Assembly (NCBI GenBank): GCA_026261815.1
Contig: JAMPIT010000481.1
Location: 3,285,501-3,349,500 of the forward strand
DNA: 64,000 nucleotides
Reading direction: 5' to 3'
Origin: Monarcha castaneiventris obscurior
Taxonomy: Eukaryota; Chordata; Aves; Passeriformes; Monarchidae
How positions within the stretch are numbered: position 1 is the first letter of the stretch; each line of letters begins with the position of its first letter. The notes beneath the pieces are model-generated. The model worked only from the letters and a program-made list of their open reading frames with translations, did not search any database and was not told where the DNA came from. This document shows positions 47,601 through 61,700 of the stretch, piece after piece. The position numbers and the translations under genes were made by a program.

Positions 47601-50600
47601 AATTGTGAGGTCTTAATTTCTTTTTGTGGACATTTCTTGCAGTTCAGCAAACCCATCCTGAGAACTGCACTGGTTCAGGGCAACTGGTAGTTCAGAGACC
47701 TTGTGTGCTTCAGAGTAATTCTTAAAGGGCTGAAAGCAATGATGGAAATGTATCAGTTTCCTCTCTTATGCTTTTTCCATTTTTAGTGGAGTTGCTCTTG
47801 TTCTGTTCTGCCTTCTGCACAATTAAAATAAAAGCCTTTGAAGTGTCTGAATTTGCATATTTTATTTTTTTCCAGAGACTTTGTCACAGCCTCTTATGGA
47901 AGTGATAGCATTAAATTGGAGCAGCACAATGAATTCCAGGAAGCGAGTAATCTTCATTAAGCTTGTTTATTTGCAGGAGCTCCATTAAATTAAGAATGCT
48001 TATCAGGCTATGTCTGCACTGATGAAACCAATTCTGCTGTTTGCCTTGAGGGATTGGTTCCCTACCTGACACCTCGGGGTCCTGGATTTTAATCGTGTCT
48101 TTGGCAAACCCAGTAGATCATCAGGTCAAAACTGACATCTAACCTCTAGTACAAGATCAGTCTTTATAGTGACTTTTACATATTCTGCATTTTACAGATT
48201 AAGAAATAGGTTTACAACCCAGTGCATGACTTAAAACAGGTGAAAGAAACTTGGTTTTGAGATATTTCTGTTGTGTAAGGGCAGGTGTAGTTTTGGGCTG
48301 ATCCAGTCTGAGGTGTGAGTGCTGGTGCATTCTCTTAAAATCAGAAGCAAAAGAGAGACTAATCAATTCTGAATTAAACAAATGGCAGAATTCCAGTCTA
48401 ATACCTTGAAAAGAAAGTCATAAAGCATGAAAGAAATTTTAATTTCCCCCTATGTGTATTTAATGATGACTGTAAGTCAGTGGTGAGGTTCTTCTCCAAA
48501 TAACTTAGGTAGAAATTTACACTTTTTTGAAATGCCAGTGAAAGTAATTTTGATGTGTTTGAATTCTCCTGCACTGCAACACAAATATTTGGAAACATTC
48601 ACCCCTCTGAAAGAGTAATTGTTGTGGTGAGTTGGATACATTATTAGCTACAGATAGGAGGCCTCCAAAAAAGGGCTCCCCATAAAGACATTTGTGCTCT
48701 CACTTAATTAACCCAATGGCATTTGGTTCCAGCAAAGCCCTTCTGCTACATAATGACAAGAAAAAGAAGATATTAGTGAAGATCTGGGTAGAGATGAATA
48801 CACATCTGCTTGTATTTGCTTTCCTGGCATGACCTGTTAGGTTGCTCTTTAGGACTGAAATTAAAAATGTAGGGAATTGAAGATTTTAATGAAAAAAAAC
48901 CCAAACAAACCAACACTCGTCTCTTCTCCTAATTGAAAATGTAGAATGACATAATGGAGAGAAGCTGAACTTGTGAATGCTTTGGGTTTGTATTTCTATT
49001 GCAGGAGCTGTGTGTGTGCTCTTGTGTGTATGTATCAATTATAAATATATATCTGCTTTTGCAGTGACAGACTATTTTAAGGTGGCTCAAACAGTTATTG
49101 GTACCAAACTGCTTGATAATGAATGTCTGGGAAACTGTGATGACAGATCAAAGGATCAGCATTTTAGGTTTCCATTCCTGGTGTATCTAGTTTAGATTGA
49201 CTGTAAATAAAGTTCTAGTCAAGTTCCAAATGAGCAAGGCAGGGTCTTACAGGGTAGGGTAGCATTATCTTGGGAGTATTGCTGAAACATCCTTCTGGAG
49301 GGGGCTGATCTGTGAGAGTTGTGCAGAGATTTGTAAGCCTTGATTTTTAGCGAAGATTGCCTAAAGCAATATTAATTGAATATGCATCTTTCTGATAAAC
49401 ATACTGTACTTCTGAAACTGTTGTCATCAACATGACAACAAATGAGTGTGGAAAAATAAAATCCTTGAGCAAAAGGCAGATTTGCTGATGAGAAACTCCA
49501 CTGGGAAGTCTGGTGCTTGCCATTCCCTTTGTAAACAACTGGACCCATGTGGCTGTGTCAGACGGACTCTGTTTGTGTGCAGGGGTGGTTGGGCTCTGCC
49601 TTTGTGTCAGAGGAAGAGGGAAGGAGATGAAAAGTGATGGCAACAAAATGAATATGCAAAAAAGGAGGAATCTGATCCAGGGACAGGAGCTGTAGGCTGG
49701 GGTTTAATGTTATGGATTAGTCTGTTACAGTTTGTTTCCTCTTTAGGATGTTTTTTTCCAGTTGCTTTTCTGGTGTGTGTGGTCTTCACTCAGCAGAGCT
49801 TGTGTCATCTTTTTCATCTGGTTGTAAAGAAGTTTTTTGGCTACACATACCTTTGCTACAAGGATCTTGAATGATATTTCTTCGGGGTTTCTGAACTACA
49901 TGGAATATGGAGCTGAGAAGAATGCACTTACAAAGGTTTAGGTTTCATTTAAATTTGCAGGGACTTGGTTGCACTGGTCTTCCATGTAACCTAAAAAAAT
50001 CTATAATGATTTGGAAATAAGGATAGAGAAATCCAAGCCTCTACACTGCACTTGAATGAGGACTGTACTTACACCATAACTAGAGTGAATTTGAAAGATC
50101 TACTTCTCCCTGTTCCTTCTGCCTTTGTACAGATGTGTATGCTGTAAAAGTTATTTATAGGATTCATTTAAATTCCACATTTTCCCCAGTACATTTTCCA
50201 CCTTCTTTTTCACAGTACTTACTTGTAAAATCAATAGTCTCAAACAGCTTTACTTTTTAAACTCCCCCTACCTTCCTTTAAAGCTTAGAGGGTTCTATGT
50301 GTTTCCATGGAGCCACTTCTAAGCAGACAGAAACAAACTCCAGCACAAAAGTTCATTTTTAAGGAAATCCAGTGCTGGTTTATATTATGAAGAGCCTAAT
50401 CACACTTGGCTTCTGCAGGTGCAGAGTTTAAAATGAAATTGTCAATATTCAAAACACCTGGTGCATATTTTTGTTGCAGATAGGAGGTTCTACACTGTAA
50501 CTGGGTAAAATACCCTGGGAAAAGGACTTCATAGTCTACTACAGATTTATTTTTAATACCTCTCTCCTTTAATAAGGTGTTTCACAGCATCCACATATCA

Positions 50601-52469
50601 GGATTATTGTTACTTTGACCTATGAGGAAAAAATACCCAAAGCTGGAAAAACGAGGTAACATCAGAGCATTCATTACAATTACATGAATATTAATTAAGA
50701 AGAATAAATGGGTTTTGGAGGTTTCTGTGCAGGGAGGTTTATTCTAAAAACAGCTATCAGGATCCTTAAGTGCTGTTCCTCTGGTGAACAACAGTAGAAC
50801 TGACTTTGTTTGCACTTAAGGTTTGGCCTCCTCTGTTCAGCAATTCCCATGTAATAACAAAACAGTGACAAAGCTGAATTTGACTCATAACAGAATCAAG
50901 ATTTCTCTTGATTTCAGATTTACCAAAACAGTGGCTGGACAGTTGCCTTAGTTCACTACAGATATATGAGCTCTATTCACAGTTGTTTCCTCAGTGTGAT
51001 TCTGATTTCAACAGTTCTGAAATTTAGAGCTTGTCAAGCTCCTTTGTGATTGACTTAATCTTTCACTGAAGGATCTCATGGATTTATAGCTGAGATCCTG
51101 ACTTCAAAATATTTTTTATTTCTCCCAGTTTCCTTTACCACTGCCCCTACCAAGAAAAGAAAGCAAATAGTGGATTTTTGACAACTGCTTATAGCACAAC
51201 ATAGGGAAAACTTCAAAACACAGAGAAATGAAAATGCTTGGACTTTTTGTTCTTATCATCTTTTTTTTCTTCCCCCCATTTCAAATTGTATTTATATTTG
51301 CCTCTGATTCTCATGTTACTTTCTTCTTCAAGCTGCCAAAAGTCTTCAACTGTGGTGCTGGAGATTAAATGGCAAATTTCTGGCAAACATCACAGAGCTT
51401 TGTTTTCAATGAAGAATCAAATCTATCCTCTGATTAACAGGAGAATCACTTTACTTGCACTATCATTTATGTTCATAGTTCTTGGATTTGTTGTCATTTG
51501 CACATAGAAACATGACATTTGCATATGCAAATGGTGCATTTATGTGTCTTGTGCTTTGAAAACAGTACACAAGGTACAATACCCACAGTGGTCTGAAGAA
51601 CAAACACACAGAATCAAACTGGTAGCTGCTGAAGAGAAGAATGACAGAATAATTATGGCAAATGTGCAAATACTCTGAGAGAATCAAGAACATTATGTTA
51701 AATACCTGTTGTCAGTGGGGTCAGCCATAAAATCCTCATCTGCTGTTCCACAGGACCCAGTCCACCCCTCACGTACTTTTATGTGGGAGGAGAGAGAACT
51801 GACACTGAACTGACGGCCTGGCCGAGCATCAAAGTGTTTTGTAAAAGCCCTGCTGTTTGTGCTGATTCAAAGAATTAATTATTTTACATTTGCAGAAATC
51901 AAAGCACGTTCTGACATTAATGAGAACAGGAAAGAGGAAAGCAGACGATAGTAGGACCAGTGGACATCAGCACTGATGTTGGCTACCCCACGCCACAGGA
52001 ACTGCTCCCTTAAACTCTCTTAAAAGTGCACCCAGACTGTGCATAGGATGTCTTTGTGGAGGAGGCTTTGATCTGTCGAATGAACCTGACCTGTTTGCTG
52101 TGTTTTAGGCAGACAGTGGAAACACAAGACGTGAGACATCAGAGACAGATGATAGGAAATGGACTCTCAGGGCAGAAAACTAGGGAGAACACAGATATGC
52201 CTGAATGACCAAAATGAAAATCTGAGCTCCATGTGTTTTTCCATTGAGGAATATTGCAGGTCAGGATCTTCTTTTACTTCTTTGAGGGTTAGAACAAACT
52301 CCCCTGCTTGCTTCCCCCCTTCCCTGCCCCGATGACCTGGAGAAGAAGCCTGTTGCAGAGAGCAGAATTCCGGAGGGAAATTCATGTGGACACAGTACCA
52401 GGCTGAGAGAGGATCTTGAGTACACTGCTCTCTGGGCAGCTCAGCTTGAATCTGCATGGGCAGATGATG
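44691..52469. other. Gene-free AT-rich interval
   Basis: No exon, RNA gene or recognisable transposon seen. It contains T15 at 45926-45940 and the octamer palindrome at 51516-51533. Short open frames are scattered and unsupported. Confidence 0.6.
51516..51533. promoter_or_regulatory. 18-bp perfect palindrome of two overlapping octamer motifs
   Basis: CATTTGCATATGCAAATG is its own reverse complement. It contains ATTTGCAT and ATGCAAAT, the POU/Oct octamer in both orientations, overlapping at the centre as in palindromic POU-dimer sites. Outer arms CACATA (51501-51506) and TATGTG (51541-51546) extend the dyad with a mismatched gap. Protein binding is inferred. Confidence 0.6.
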
Positions 52470-52709
52470 GTAGGATGGCGGGAACAGTTTTAAACTAAAA
52501 TAGGTGAGATTTAGATTAGATGTTAGGATGAAATTCCTTACTCAGAGGGTGGTGAGACACTGGCAGAGGTTGTCCAGAGAAGCTGTGGCTGCCCCATCCC
52601 TGGAAGTGTCCAAGGCTAGGTTGGATGGGGCTTGGAGCAGCCTGGGATAGTGGAAGGTGTCCCTGGCTTTAAGGTCCCTTCCAACCCAAACGATTCCATG
52701 GTTCTGTGA
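52470..52709 (+). mobile_element. CR1 LINE 3' end fragment (5'-truncated)
   Basis: The segment from about AACAGTTTTAAACT through GAAATTCCTTACTCAGAGG, GGTGGTGAGACACTGGCAG, CCCCATCCCTGGAAGTGT, AGGTTGGATGGGGCTTGGAG and AAGGTCCCTTCCAACCC matches the avian CR1 3' untranslated region from memory. It ends in two degenerate copies of the CR1 8-mer tail (ATTCCATG, GTTCTGTG). Relative to typical copies, about 30 bp between GTGTCCCTGGC and TTTAAGGTCCC (junction near 52668) is missing. No reverse-transcriptase frame is left. CR1 copies are normally 5'-truncated like this. Confidence 0.93.
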
Positions 52710-55700
52710 ATTATTCTACAAGGAACAGGTCTGGCATGGATCAGAGTGGTAAAGAATCCCAGTCAAAGATTGATAGTCCTGTTAAAGTCTTAGCAGCTTC
52801 TGGCTCTACTCAGTAAATACCCCCATGCAGATTTCCTACAGCTGTGGCTGCAGACAGGCAGCGGTCTGGGTACATCCCTTTTGGTTCTCTCAGTCTCAAT
52901 GAGCCTGGAAAAGTCCTCAGACTGCCATTTCTGTGTGCACCACACCACAGGCCACAAACCCCTTCCCAACAGCCTGCGCCACACCAAAGATCAATAGTGA
53001 AACAGCAAAAGCCACAAACTGTGATGTGCCTCAGGAAGGGAGTGAGGAGATGAAGGGCATTGCCAATGTGAATGAGATCTACATGAAAGAGCCTCGTCAT
53101 TGCACTGCTTTCATGGATTAAAGGAACAATTGAGCAGAAGAATGAGAAGGCGGTGCCAAGAGGAAGAGAAAATATGGAGGAGGGAAGCAGGGTTTCTCTG
53201 GTTAAACCATTCCAGTCACGTTCTTGGCGCACAAGCAGAAAAGCACAGCTGCTTTACATCTGCTGAGAGCACTGGAACTGAACAGGCACCAGCATAAGTA
53301 TTCTCAGCCTGTTCAGATGAGGGGTTTTTTTGCTCTGGTATGGATACAATACTTTTTGTAATTAGTAACATGGAAAACTGTTTTCTAATGCCACTGCAAT
53401 AACTGATTTGGCTTCTAAATGTTTTCTCTCAAAGGTCAGGCCTGTAGGGACTTACAAAAGGCTAATTTTGTCACTAGAGTGTCAGACCTGATGCCCACCC
53501 TGAGAGACACAATAACCACTGAATTACACAATTTAAATGTTGTGTGCTTGTATCAATGAAAAACTCTGACAATATTCTTTCATGTAGCATCTTGATTATA
53601 TTTCTTGTAGTAAATTTCTCCAAGTATTTTATGGCTTTGTGCCTAAAGTGAGGCCCACATCCCTGGATATTAATGTAATACAAAGATAACAATAACAGTA
53701 CCCTTTTTCTTTACCTAATTTATAGTCCTTGGTGCATATTTTGAGTATGGCTCTGAAGTCTGCTAAAACCTTCAGATGACATGAGGGAAGTGCAAATAAA
53801 TGCAATATGAAGAAATCTTAAATCCTAGCTCAGCATCTCTGTTTGATCCTCTACACTACCCAGCAACAGCCAGGAGGTAACAGGAACTAATAAACATATA
53901 AATTGATGTGATTGACTTAAATTAACCCATTCACTGACACTGCTGCTAGAGGGATCATATATTTCAAACTCAGGCTCATTCTTTGTGTGCAAGTAAAGCT
54001 TCAGCTAGTATTGATAAGTATTTTGCCTGCATGAGTTATAAGAATGAAGACTTTAAAGATGAAGAGAATATCAAATCAAAGAGAGGCTCTGTTATACAAA
54101 TTAAAGCCTGACACAGACCCAAAGAGCTTGAATCTGGGATTCTAAACTCACTGCTATCAGCAAGAACAGCTTTGGGTCTTCTATCCTTGGCTGCTTCTAT
54201 TATTCAGTAAGGTTCTTTTAGCTTCATATTAGCTGATAATACACCTGTGTGGGTGACAAGAACTGCAACTGTGCTAATTATGGCAGAGAGCAGCAGTGTG
54301 TTCTTCAGCCTAGCTCCACACTGGGACTGTGCTTGGATGTCCCGTGGCTGTCTGCATCTCACACAAGCACTGGTGCTTTCAAACAAGCATATGAAAGAAA
54401 TTGGCATTTCCCAATGGCCTTATGAATATTTAAAGGTGAAAGACCATATTGTCCGAGTTACCTGGAATAGCAGACTGGTGTTTACTTTCATGTTTTGGGG
54501 CTCTGTGTGTGTGTCTAGGTGCAGTAAATGTGCAGGTAGAACTGTAAAACAGGGAGTTCTGATCTGTGGAGCAGCTTTCTGTGTTTGTTGTAGCTTTAAC
54601 TGCATCTCAGCCATATGCCTTGTGCAGCATGTTGAGCAAACACCTTTTTTTATAATTCTTGTATCTCAGGAGAAACACTGACAGGGCCATGGCAAACTGC
54701 TCATTCAACTAAATGTCGGTGAAGAGGCTGCTGAGGATCAGGCTTTTGGAAAAGATTCAATGCCACCGTCTAGACAGAGGCAAGAAACAAGGGCTCCCTT
54801 TCCCCTCATCCCCTTGGAGCCTCATCACAGAGCTGTGCAAGCCTGCTAATTAAACTGGAGTTTTGCACTTCACCCTTAGGAGTTTCTATCTTAAAAAAAA
54901 GTAGGTCATTTGATTGACATGTATTCTTCAGCATCCTAATCTCCAGTGAGGAAATGATGAAAAATGAGCTGCGCTGAATGCAGACAAAACTGAGGCTACA
55001 CGGAAACTGAACGTTGGATTACATAAAAGGCTGAATAAGCCACCAATCCCACATGAGGAGGAGTGGGAATAAGGAGGAACAGTGCAGAAAGCCACACTTT
55101 TGCTGTGGTTAACAGAGATTGCTGTTATTTGCTGGATAATTTCCACTCACCCTGATGGAACACCAGATTTCAAATGGTGAGTTTGTTTCAGTGGTGGTCC
55201 GTGACACTGGGTCCAGGCAAGAAATGAAGAAAACAAGGCCAGTACTGGGACATAGAAAGGTCTTGGTTGGGAAATGGAGCTCAGAATTGGCAGCAGTGTC
55301 TTACTAAGGGCTGCATCCAGACACAGGCTGCCCAGTCATCCTGAGAAACTGAAGCAGGATGGTCAATGGAATTGGATAATAGCCAAGAACTGATTGTATT
55401 TACACATTTAGAGACAGGCCTTGTAGAACTGTGCACTAATGCACCACTGGTTTAGAGGGTGTTGATGGAGGCCTGTTTGTATCCCAGCTGCTCAGACACT
55501 CCCAAAGTTATCCAAGAGAAGGATTGGGAAAGGGTGACTCTTAAACACTGTCTGCTGCCAGAGTTCCTCATATCAGAATGAGATACCCAGATGGGATTCT
55601 CCATCACTTCCACTGAGACATTCCATGCTTATGAGCAGAGAGTTTGGAAAAAGGAACAAAATGGCTTGGCCAGGGACTAATTTCCACACAAAACTTCTGC

Positions 55701-58700
55701 TGGTGAACTCTTCAGTGCTTGCACCCCAGAGTGTGTTGTGCATATTTCTGTGCAGTCCAGCAGGTCCTGGGCTGAAGAGCAGCATTAGGTCTTCCCTTTA
55801 CTTTTGGGAACCATGTTCCAGCAATCAGTGCGATCAGGTCTGCCACTGTATGAACTGTGCAGTGCCCAGCATGTTCAGAAGTTCCACTTGCTTTGGGATG
55901 CTTCCATTTGTGAATGCTCATTTTCCCACAGCACATCCAGGCCTGATTTTCAGAAAATAGAAGCTGAGCATTTGTGAAAAGAAGGGACCCTCGAGTCACC
56001 CCAGACTGTATACTCAGATATGAGCTGTGACTCACTTAAAAATGTAATTCAGTATTTTTATAGGAGGCTTTTTTTTTTTTTTTAAATCTAACAATATTTG
56101 TATTATTAAATTTATACCAAATGTGTATTTGGAAGTATTTCTCACTGATTAGTATAGAGACATCTTGGGTGTCACAGTAAATTCATGAGCGTCTGTTTTT
56201 CATTGTAGTGAGAAAGCTGTGAGAAAGCATCCAAGGGAGACTATTCAGCAGTAAGAATTAGGCATCGATGGTGAGGTGGAATACAGGGTTCTTTGAGCAT
56301 TTCCTCCTGAATGACTCCATGCCTGGAGGTTAAATATCTAACAGATCTTTTCCTTCTCCTAATGCCAAAACGCAAAATTACTTGCAAGGTAGATGTTGTT
56401 CTGGAAATGTGTTTCTAAGGTTGGTTTCTAAGGTGGTGTAATAAGGTGCTGCAATAGCTTGTGGCCTGTTTGGAGCTATGTTTAAAATTACTAAAGAGGG
56501 TTGAAAAAAGGAAACAGGGCAGTATGGAAAAGCCTCTTTCCTCTGCATATTCTGCTGCTTCTTCACCTTTTCTTGGAAAATTTTGTCTGCGTATTTAGTG
56601 TTAATGCATAATTTTATGAGGAAGAGTTATAAAATTATTTGTATTAAAAAGTGAGCAGTGTGTCTTTTGGGAACATAGAAATCCTGGGTTTCAGCCGATG
56701 CTAATGCTGGGTTTAAAACAAATGCACCCAGGCTCCAAGCAAACCTAAAGCCTGTGTCTGTCCATGAACACTGGTTCTCTATGACCTTCCTTTACTCTTC
56801 TGTAGACCTTGTAGACCAGAAAAATGCTTCCCTGGAAGGTTTAGTCAGATAATGTTTGAGATCCTTGAGGAAAGGTCGTCACTGCAAGGAGCTGAGCTCT
56901 GGTGACATGACTGCAAAATTAAAAAAAAAGCAAAAAGGTATAACTATGGCACAGCTAAAAATAGAGACTGAAATTCCTCTTCATTCTCAAGCCATATAAG
57001 GATCTGTGCATAGCTATGTCAGGCAGGATCCTCATGCAAAAAGAGATGAAGTTTTGGCTGATTTACCATGGGAAGCATCATGTTCATATGTTTCCTTTGT
57101 AGAGCTAAATCATAATTCTGAAGTTGTCAGAAGGCCGCTCTTTAAATTAGAGTAATTTATTGCTGTGTGTGCCCAAGAACAGCTACAAATGTAAACACAG
57201 GCACTCCCTTGGCTATATCCACTGCACTTTTCCAATCATTTCCAAGTGGAAAACAAACCTAACAAAGAATGAAGCAAAATTTCTCTGCCATTCACAATCA
57301 GAAGACTAATTCTTCTTTTCTAGTGCCTATAAACAGTAGACCAGAGTCTGGTCTTTGTCTGGAATTTCCAGTGACACTGCTGGCAGTGCCAGGCACGGAT
57401 GACATGCAGGGAAAATACATTGGCTTTGTGCAGAAATCTCCTTGCTATTAAACATCTCATCTACCTGTGTGTGCACACGTGCTCCTGCAATACAGGGATA
57501 TGTAGAGGCTGTTTCACACTCCAAAATTAGTATTTAAGGGAAATGATATATGCAGTACCTTGATACTCACAGTGCCCTTGTGGCAGCACATTCCTGAAGC
57601 ATTGCCTGTGTGATACATTGATGAGGTGGTTTATATTTTCATGTGACAGAATGGTGAATGAACTTGACCTGGTAAATCTTGTGGGACTGTGAGGTAGTGA
57701 ACTGTGCAAATGTAAAATGGCACACACCCACCTCAAGGTTCCCTACAGTGATTCTAGGATTCCCATCTGGTGACACAGGGTTCCCTGCTTTTTGGCAGTG
57801 TTGGAGAGAAAAGGTGCCCCAAGATGCTGAGGAAGAGAAGGAGAAGGTCAATTAAATAAAAGCTCCTCCTGCTGTTGGCAAAGAAACATCGTAGAATCTG
57901 ATTCATGAACGTGCAGGTTTTGTTTATACCCATTTTGTGGCTGATTTGTATTTGGAATGAGGTCCAAACCACAGTCACATAATCTCTTTTTGCAGCCCAA
58001 TTTGTTCTCAAATGCAAAACAAATAAACAAATAAACAAGACCCCCAAACAAAACACAACTTCATTTCTACTCTATGTATCCTATTTCCTATTTCCCTGCA
58101 TTTTGAATGAGTCCTCATCCCAGCACAGGCTCCATGTGATCCGTGGGTTTTCATGCAGTGCTCACATTGGTGTCTATCTTCTGTGTCATCTCTTTTCCTT
58201 GCTGCTTTAGATTAGCCCCAATGCAGAGCCATTTATGGTTGTCACATGTTATAAATCAGCCTTAATTGTTCGTCCTGCCTTTCATCATCTCTTCATATGT
58301 CCCACACCACCGATTCTTTTGAGGCACCCAGCTTGCCTTTACTGCTACTTGGCCTTACACATCCATATGATTCCATTTGGTTTTCAAAGATCTCTGTCAT
58401 TTTAACACAAAGCCCCCAGAGGTATTTTGGGTGGGTTGTTTGCTGTGGTACGTGTATATTACCTATATATTAGAATTAAATATCCAAGAGTGAAAGGCAG
58501 CTGGTAGATCTGGGCCAGGTTGGTCTGGAACCCTGTATTTGTGGATTATTGACATCATTTCTGTGTGTGTCCCTTCTCTGTTTGTGCAGTGATGATGTCT
58601 TCTCCCTTGGGGAATTTTGCTGTCTTTCTCTCTCTCTTTTCTATTAAGAACATTTGGTGCCTTAATTTGAAACTGCTACACTTTGTGCTGTGTATTGTTC

Positions 58701-61700
58701 CAAGGCTGGGAACGATTCCCCAAACTGTGTTTTCATGGCACACTTTTGCATCTCCATTGGAATCAATGGGAAAGTGTTACAGAGACTGAGGGCAAAATTC
58801 CTTTACAAAGAATTCTTTATTCTGAGGTATTTTAGAATATGGCGACATCTTTCCCTCTTTTCTCTCTTCTGTGCATAAATCCTTTGCATTTCTCTAGTCC
58901 TTCAATCTGTCTACATTTTTATTACCATTCAGAAACATTTGCAGCAAGACAGGAGGGAATGGTAAAGATCACAACTGAGTCAAAGTGGGATCTGGATGCC
59001 AGTGGAATCTGAGCACCAGATTTTCCAGCACACCCAGCTGAAAATACAGAACAGGGGGAGGAATGTTAAAATAAACTTGGTCAGCTAAATCTGGCAATTT
59101 GGACTTCTACCTGCAGCCTCTAAACCTCTCTTCCCCTGTAATCGCCATTTGCCATACAAAGAAATGCTTTAAATTAAAGCAGGGGAGAAGGTAAATTTTC
59201 CAAGGCAATCTTGTCTGTCACTCCTTTGAGGATGCCAAACTGATGACAAGAATGTTATTATTTGTATATGTATATTTAAAGTTGATTTAATTAATGAAAC
59301 CCATGGAGTCTAACCCCTAATCTTATTAATAATTCAGATGCACAGAAACAAGAAGCTGTTTTACATTTGAAGGATACAGAAATGAAAGGATTGCTTTCAA
59401 ATTTATTTTTAAGTTGGTAAAATATTTGTGTGCCCATAATATCCATTTAATTTTGGAGTTTGGTGCATAAGGAATGCTGGGATAAGAGGAAAAGTAAATG
59501 TAGTAAAGATGGGGTTTCTAGTAGGTGTTTTTGCCTTCTCTGGGTCTCCTTGGGGCTGCCTATGAGTTGGCTGTAGATATTTCACCTTCTCTAATAGTGC
59601 TTTCATATTTACAGACCCTGGTTTTCTCAGGATGCTGGGAAACTTGGCCTTTGTGAAATATTTGCAAATAATCAGAGATGTGAAGGAGACTATAGGGCTT
59701 CAAATATTTCATTAATTTGTCAAGGAAGTCTGGAAAACATCTGTCTCCACTGTTTGTTCTTCTATTGCTTTGCTTTTAATTATCCCCACCTCTTGTTAAT
59801 GGAACATAAACTACCATTTCACAACTTTATTTGATAGACCAATCCATAGACAAGTGCCGTGACATGCACAGACCCCTGGACTGGCCCTTCTTGTTCTTCC
59901 AGATGTCTTCTGTGCAAACATTTCCAAACTAAACACTGATTAAAAACAGTTTGAGGAGCAAACACAAACAGTCCCAGCGAACAGGCACGTTAAATACCAT
60001 TGTGGAGGTCAAAACAAGACTTGTTTAATTTCTGTGTGTCTCTTCTGTTCCATGGAAGGGGAAGGATCAAGGTCCCCAGTGAGACTTGTCCTCACGTCAG
60101 CTGCTCCCCCTTGCTGCTGTGGTCTCTGCTGGCTGTGCTTTTCATAGCAGCAGGTCATACCTGGGACTCTGCACTTCCACAGCAAAACAAGGGAACAACT
60201 GGGTGGTTTTTCCATGAGCGGGAGAAAATGGATAAGCCAAAACTGTAGCTAGGCAGATGGGAAAATGTGGATCTGAAGCGAGGCTCGTTGGCACTGCAGA
60301 AGCTTCCAGCAGGTTGGAATTTGTGTGTCAGATGACTGGAAGAACAAGTTGCAGATAAGGGACGCGTGCAGACGCCTGTACCAAGGGACACGCGTGATTT
60401 CAGGGCGAGTAATGATGCAAATTGTTCTCAGAACAAAGCCAAGACTGATCCGTGCCTTGTCCTGCTTAGAGATGGGAATTTGTTCAGCAGCTCCTTCCGT
60501 AATGTCTTTATGCACGAGCAATTTCCTTCGGTGCTTTGCAAGGAGCAGGGTTTGTCTAAATTGGTAAATCTGCAAAATGCTTTTTTTCCAGTCCCTGCAC
60601 ACTTGCATGTATCGTTGCAAGTGCAGGAAAAAGTAAATGCACCTGCTTTCTGGAGCTGATGCAGAGATATGAGATTATTGGTGACATCTGTTGTTCTTTG
60701 AACAAAAGACTGAGCACAGTTGCCTTTTAGCACTGACAAGCCTGGCTGCAGAGAGCTGAAGACTAACATTTGCAACAGCTCAAGCTGGGAAGGGGAGTAG
60801 GGACAGTGTTGACTAATGTAGTAGGTGCTATATTTCAAATAATAATAATCACCATATCATTTCTTCATTTTGCCTTTCTCAGAAATCACTGGGACTGCAT
60901 AATTTTGCCACAGAATGCCGGATGCTGTCCCAAAGGTGTCTTACCATGGGCACAAAGAGCACTCAGGTGCTTTTCTGTCCACACTAAATCCTGTCTTCTG
61001 GACACCTTAATGGCCAGAATGAAGAAGAAAATTGTTACAGAACTGATCAAAACTCAAGTCAAAGTGAAAAGATGAAAGGTGAAATGTGGAAATTAGACAA
61101 AATGGGAAAAAGGTTTATAGAAAGGAATTCCTGGTAACAAGAAATGTGGATTTCTCAAGATACTGTTGCTAGATTCCAGATTTCTCTGGAACTAAGCTGC
61201 TTGTGTACCTGTTTTCTGAATGACACCTAGAACATGCATGATCAGAACATGATTTCACTACATTTTCCTCTATTATAAATCTTTATTTTGGGAAAGAGTT
61301 ACTTTCACTTGAGAGTTTCTGGAACTGGGCTGTAATTTTGGAATGTCAGTCCCAGGAATAATTCTGCATGTGCAGAGTTAAAATCATTTCCATTTGGCTT
61401 GTTCCCACAATGCAAATACCCACCTGTGCATTACTGGGAAGAACTTTTTCTGAATCATCTCTTCTTATGGGTCTCATATTGATTTAATTGTGGGTTTTGG
61501 CACTACTTAAAAGCCTGAAGTGTTTCTAATAGATAAAATATGTCGTATCCTTTATTTGTGTCAGCACTCCCTGGGGAATCTCACTATTCAGAATGTTTTC
61601 TTAGAGGCATATACATACACAAACCCTTGCAGACGTCAATTCGAGCAGTGCACCCAGGGAATAATGACTAACAGACTTCAGACAATGAAGAATCCAATTT

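Noticed and set aside
52810..53232. 140-codon minus-strand open frame beside the CR1 fragment
   Set aside because: No domain recognised, not related to CR1 coding sequence, and plus-strand frames overlap it.
60249..60838. Overlapping 123- and 136-codon minus-strand frames
   Set aside because: Mutually overlapping in different frames with further plus-strand frames. The higher GC of the patch explains the lack of stops.
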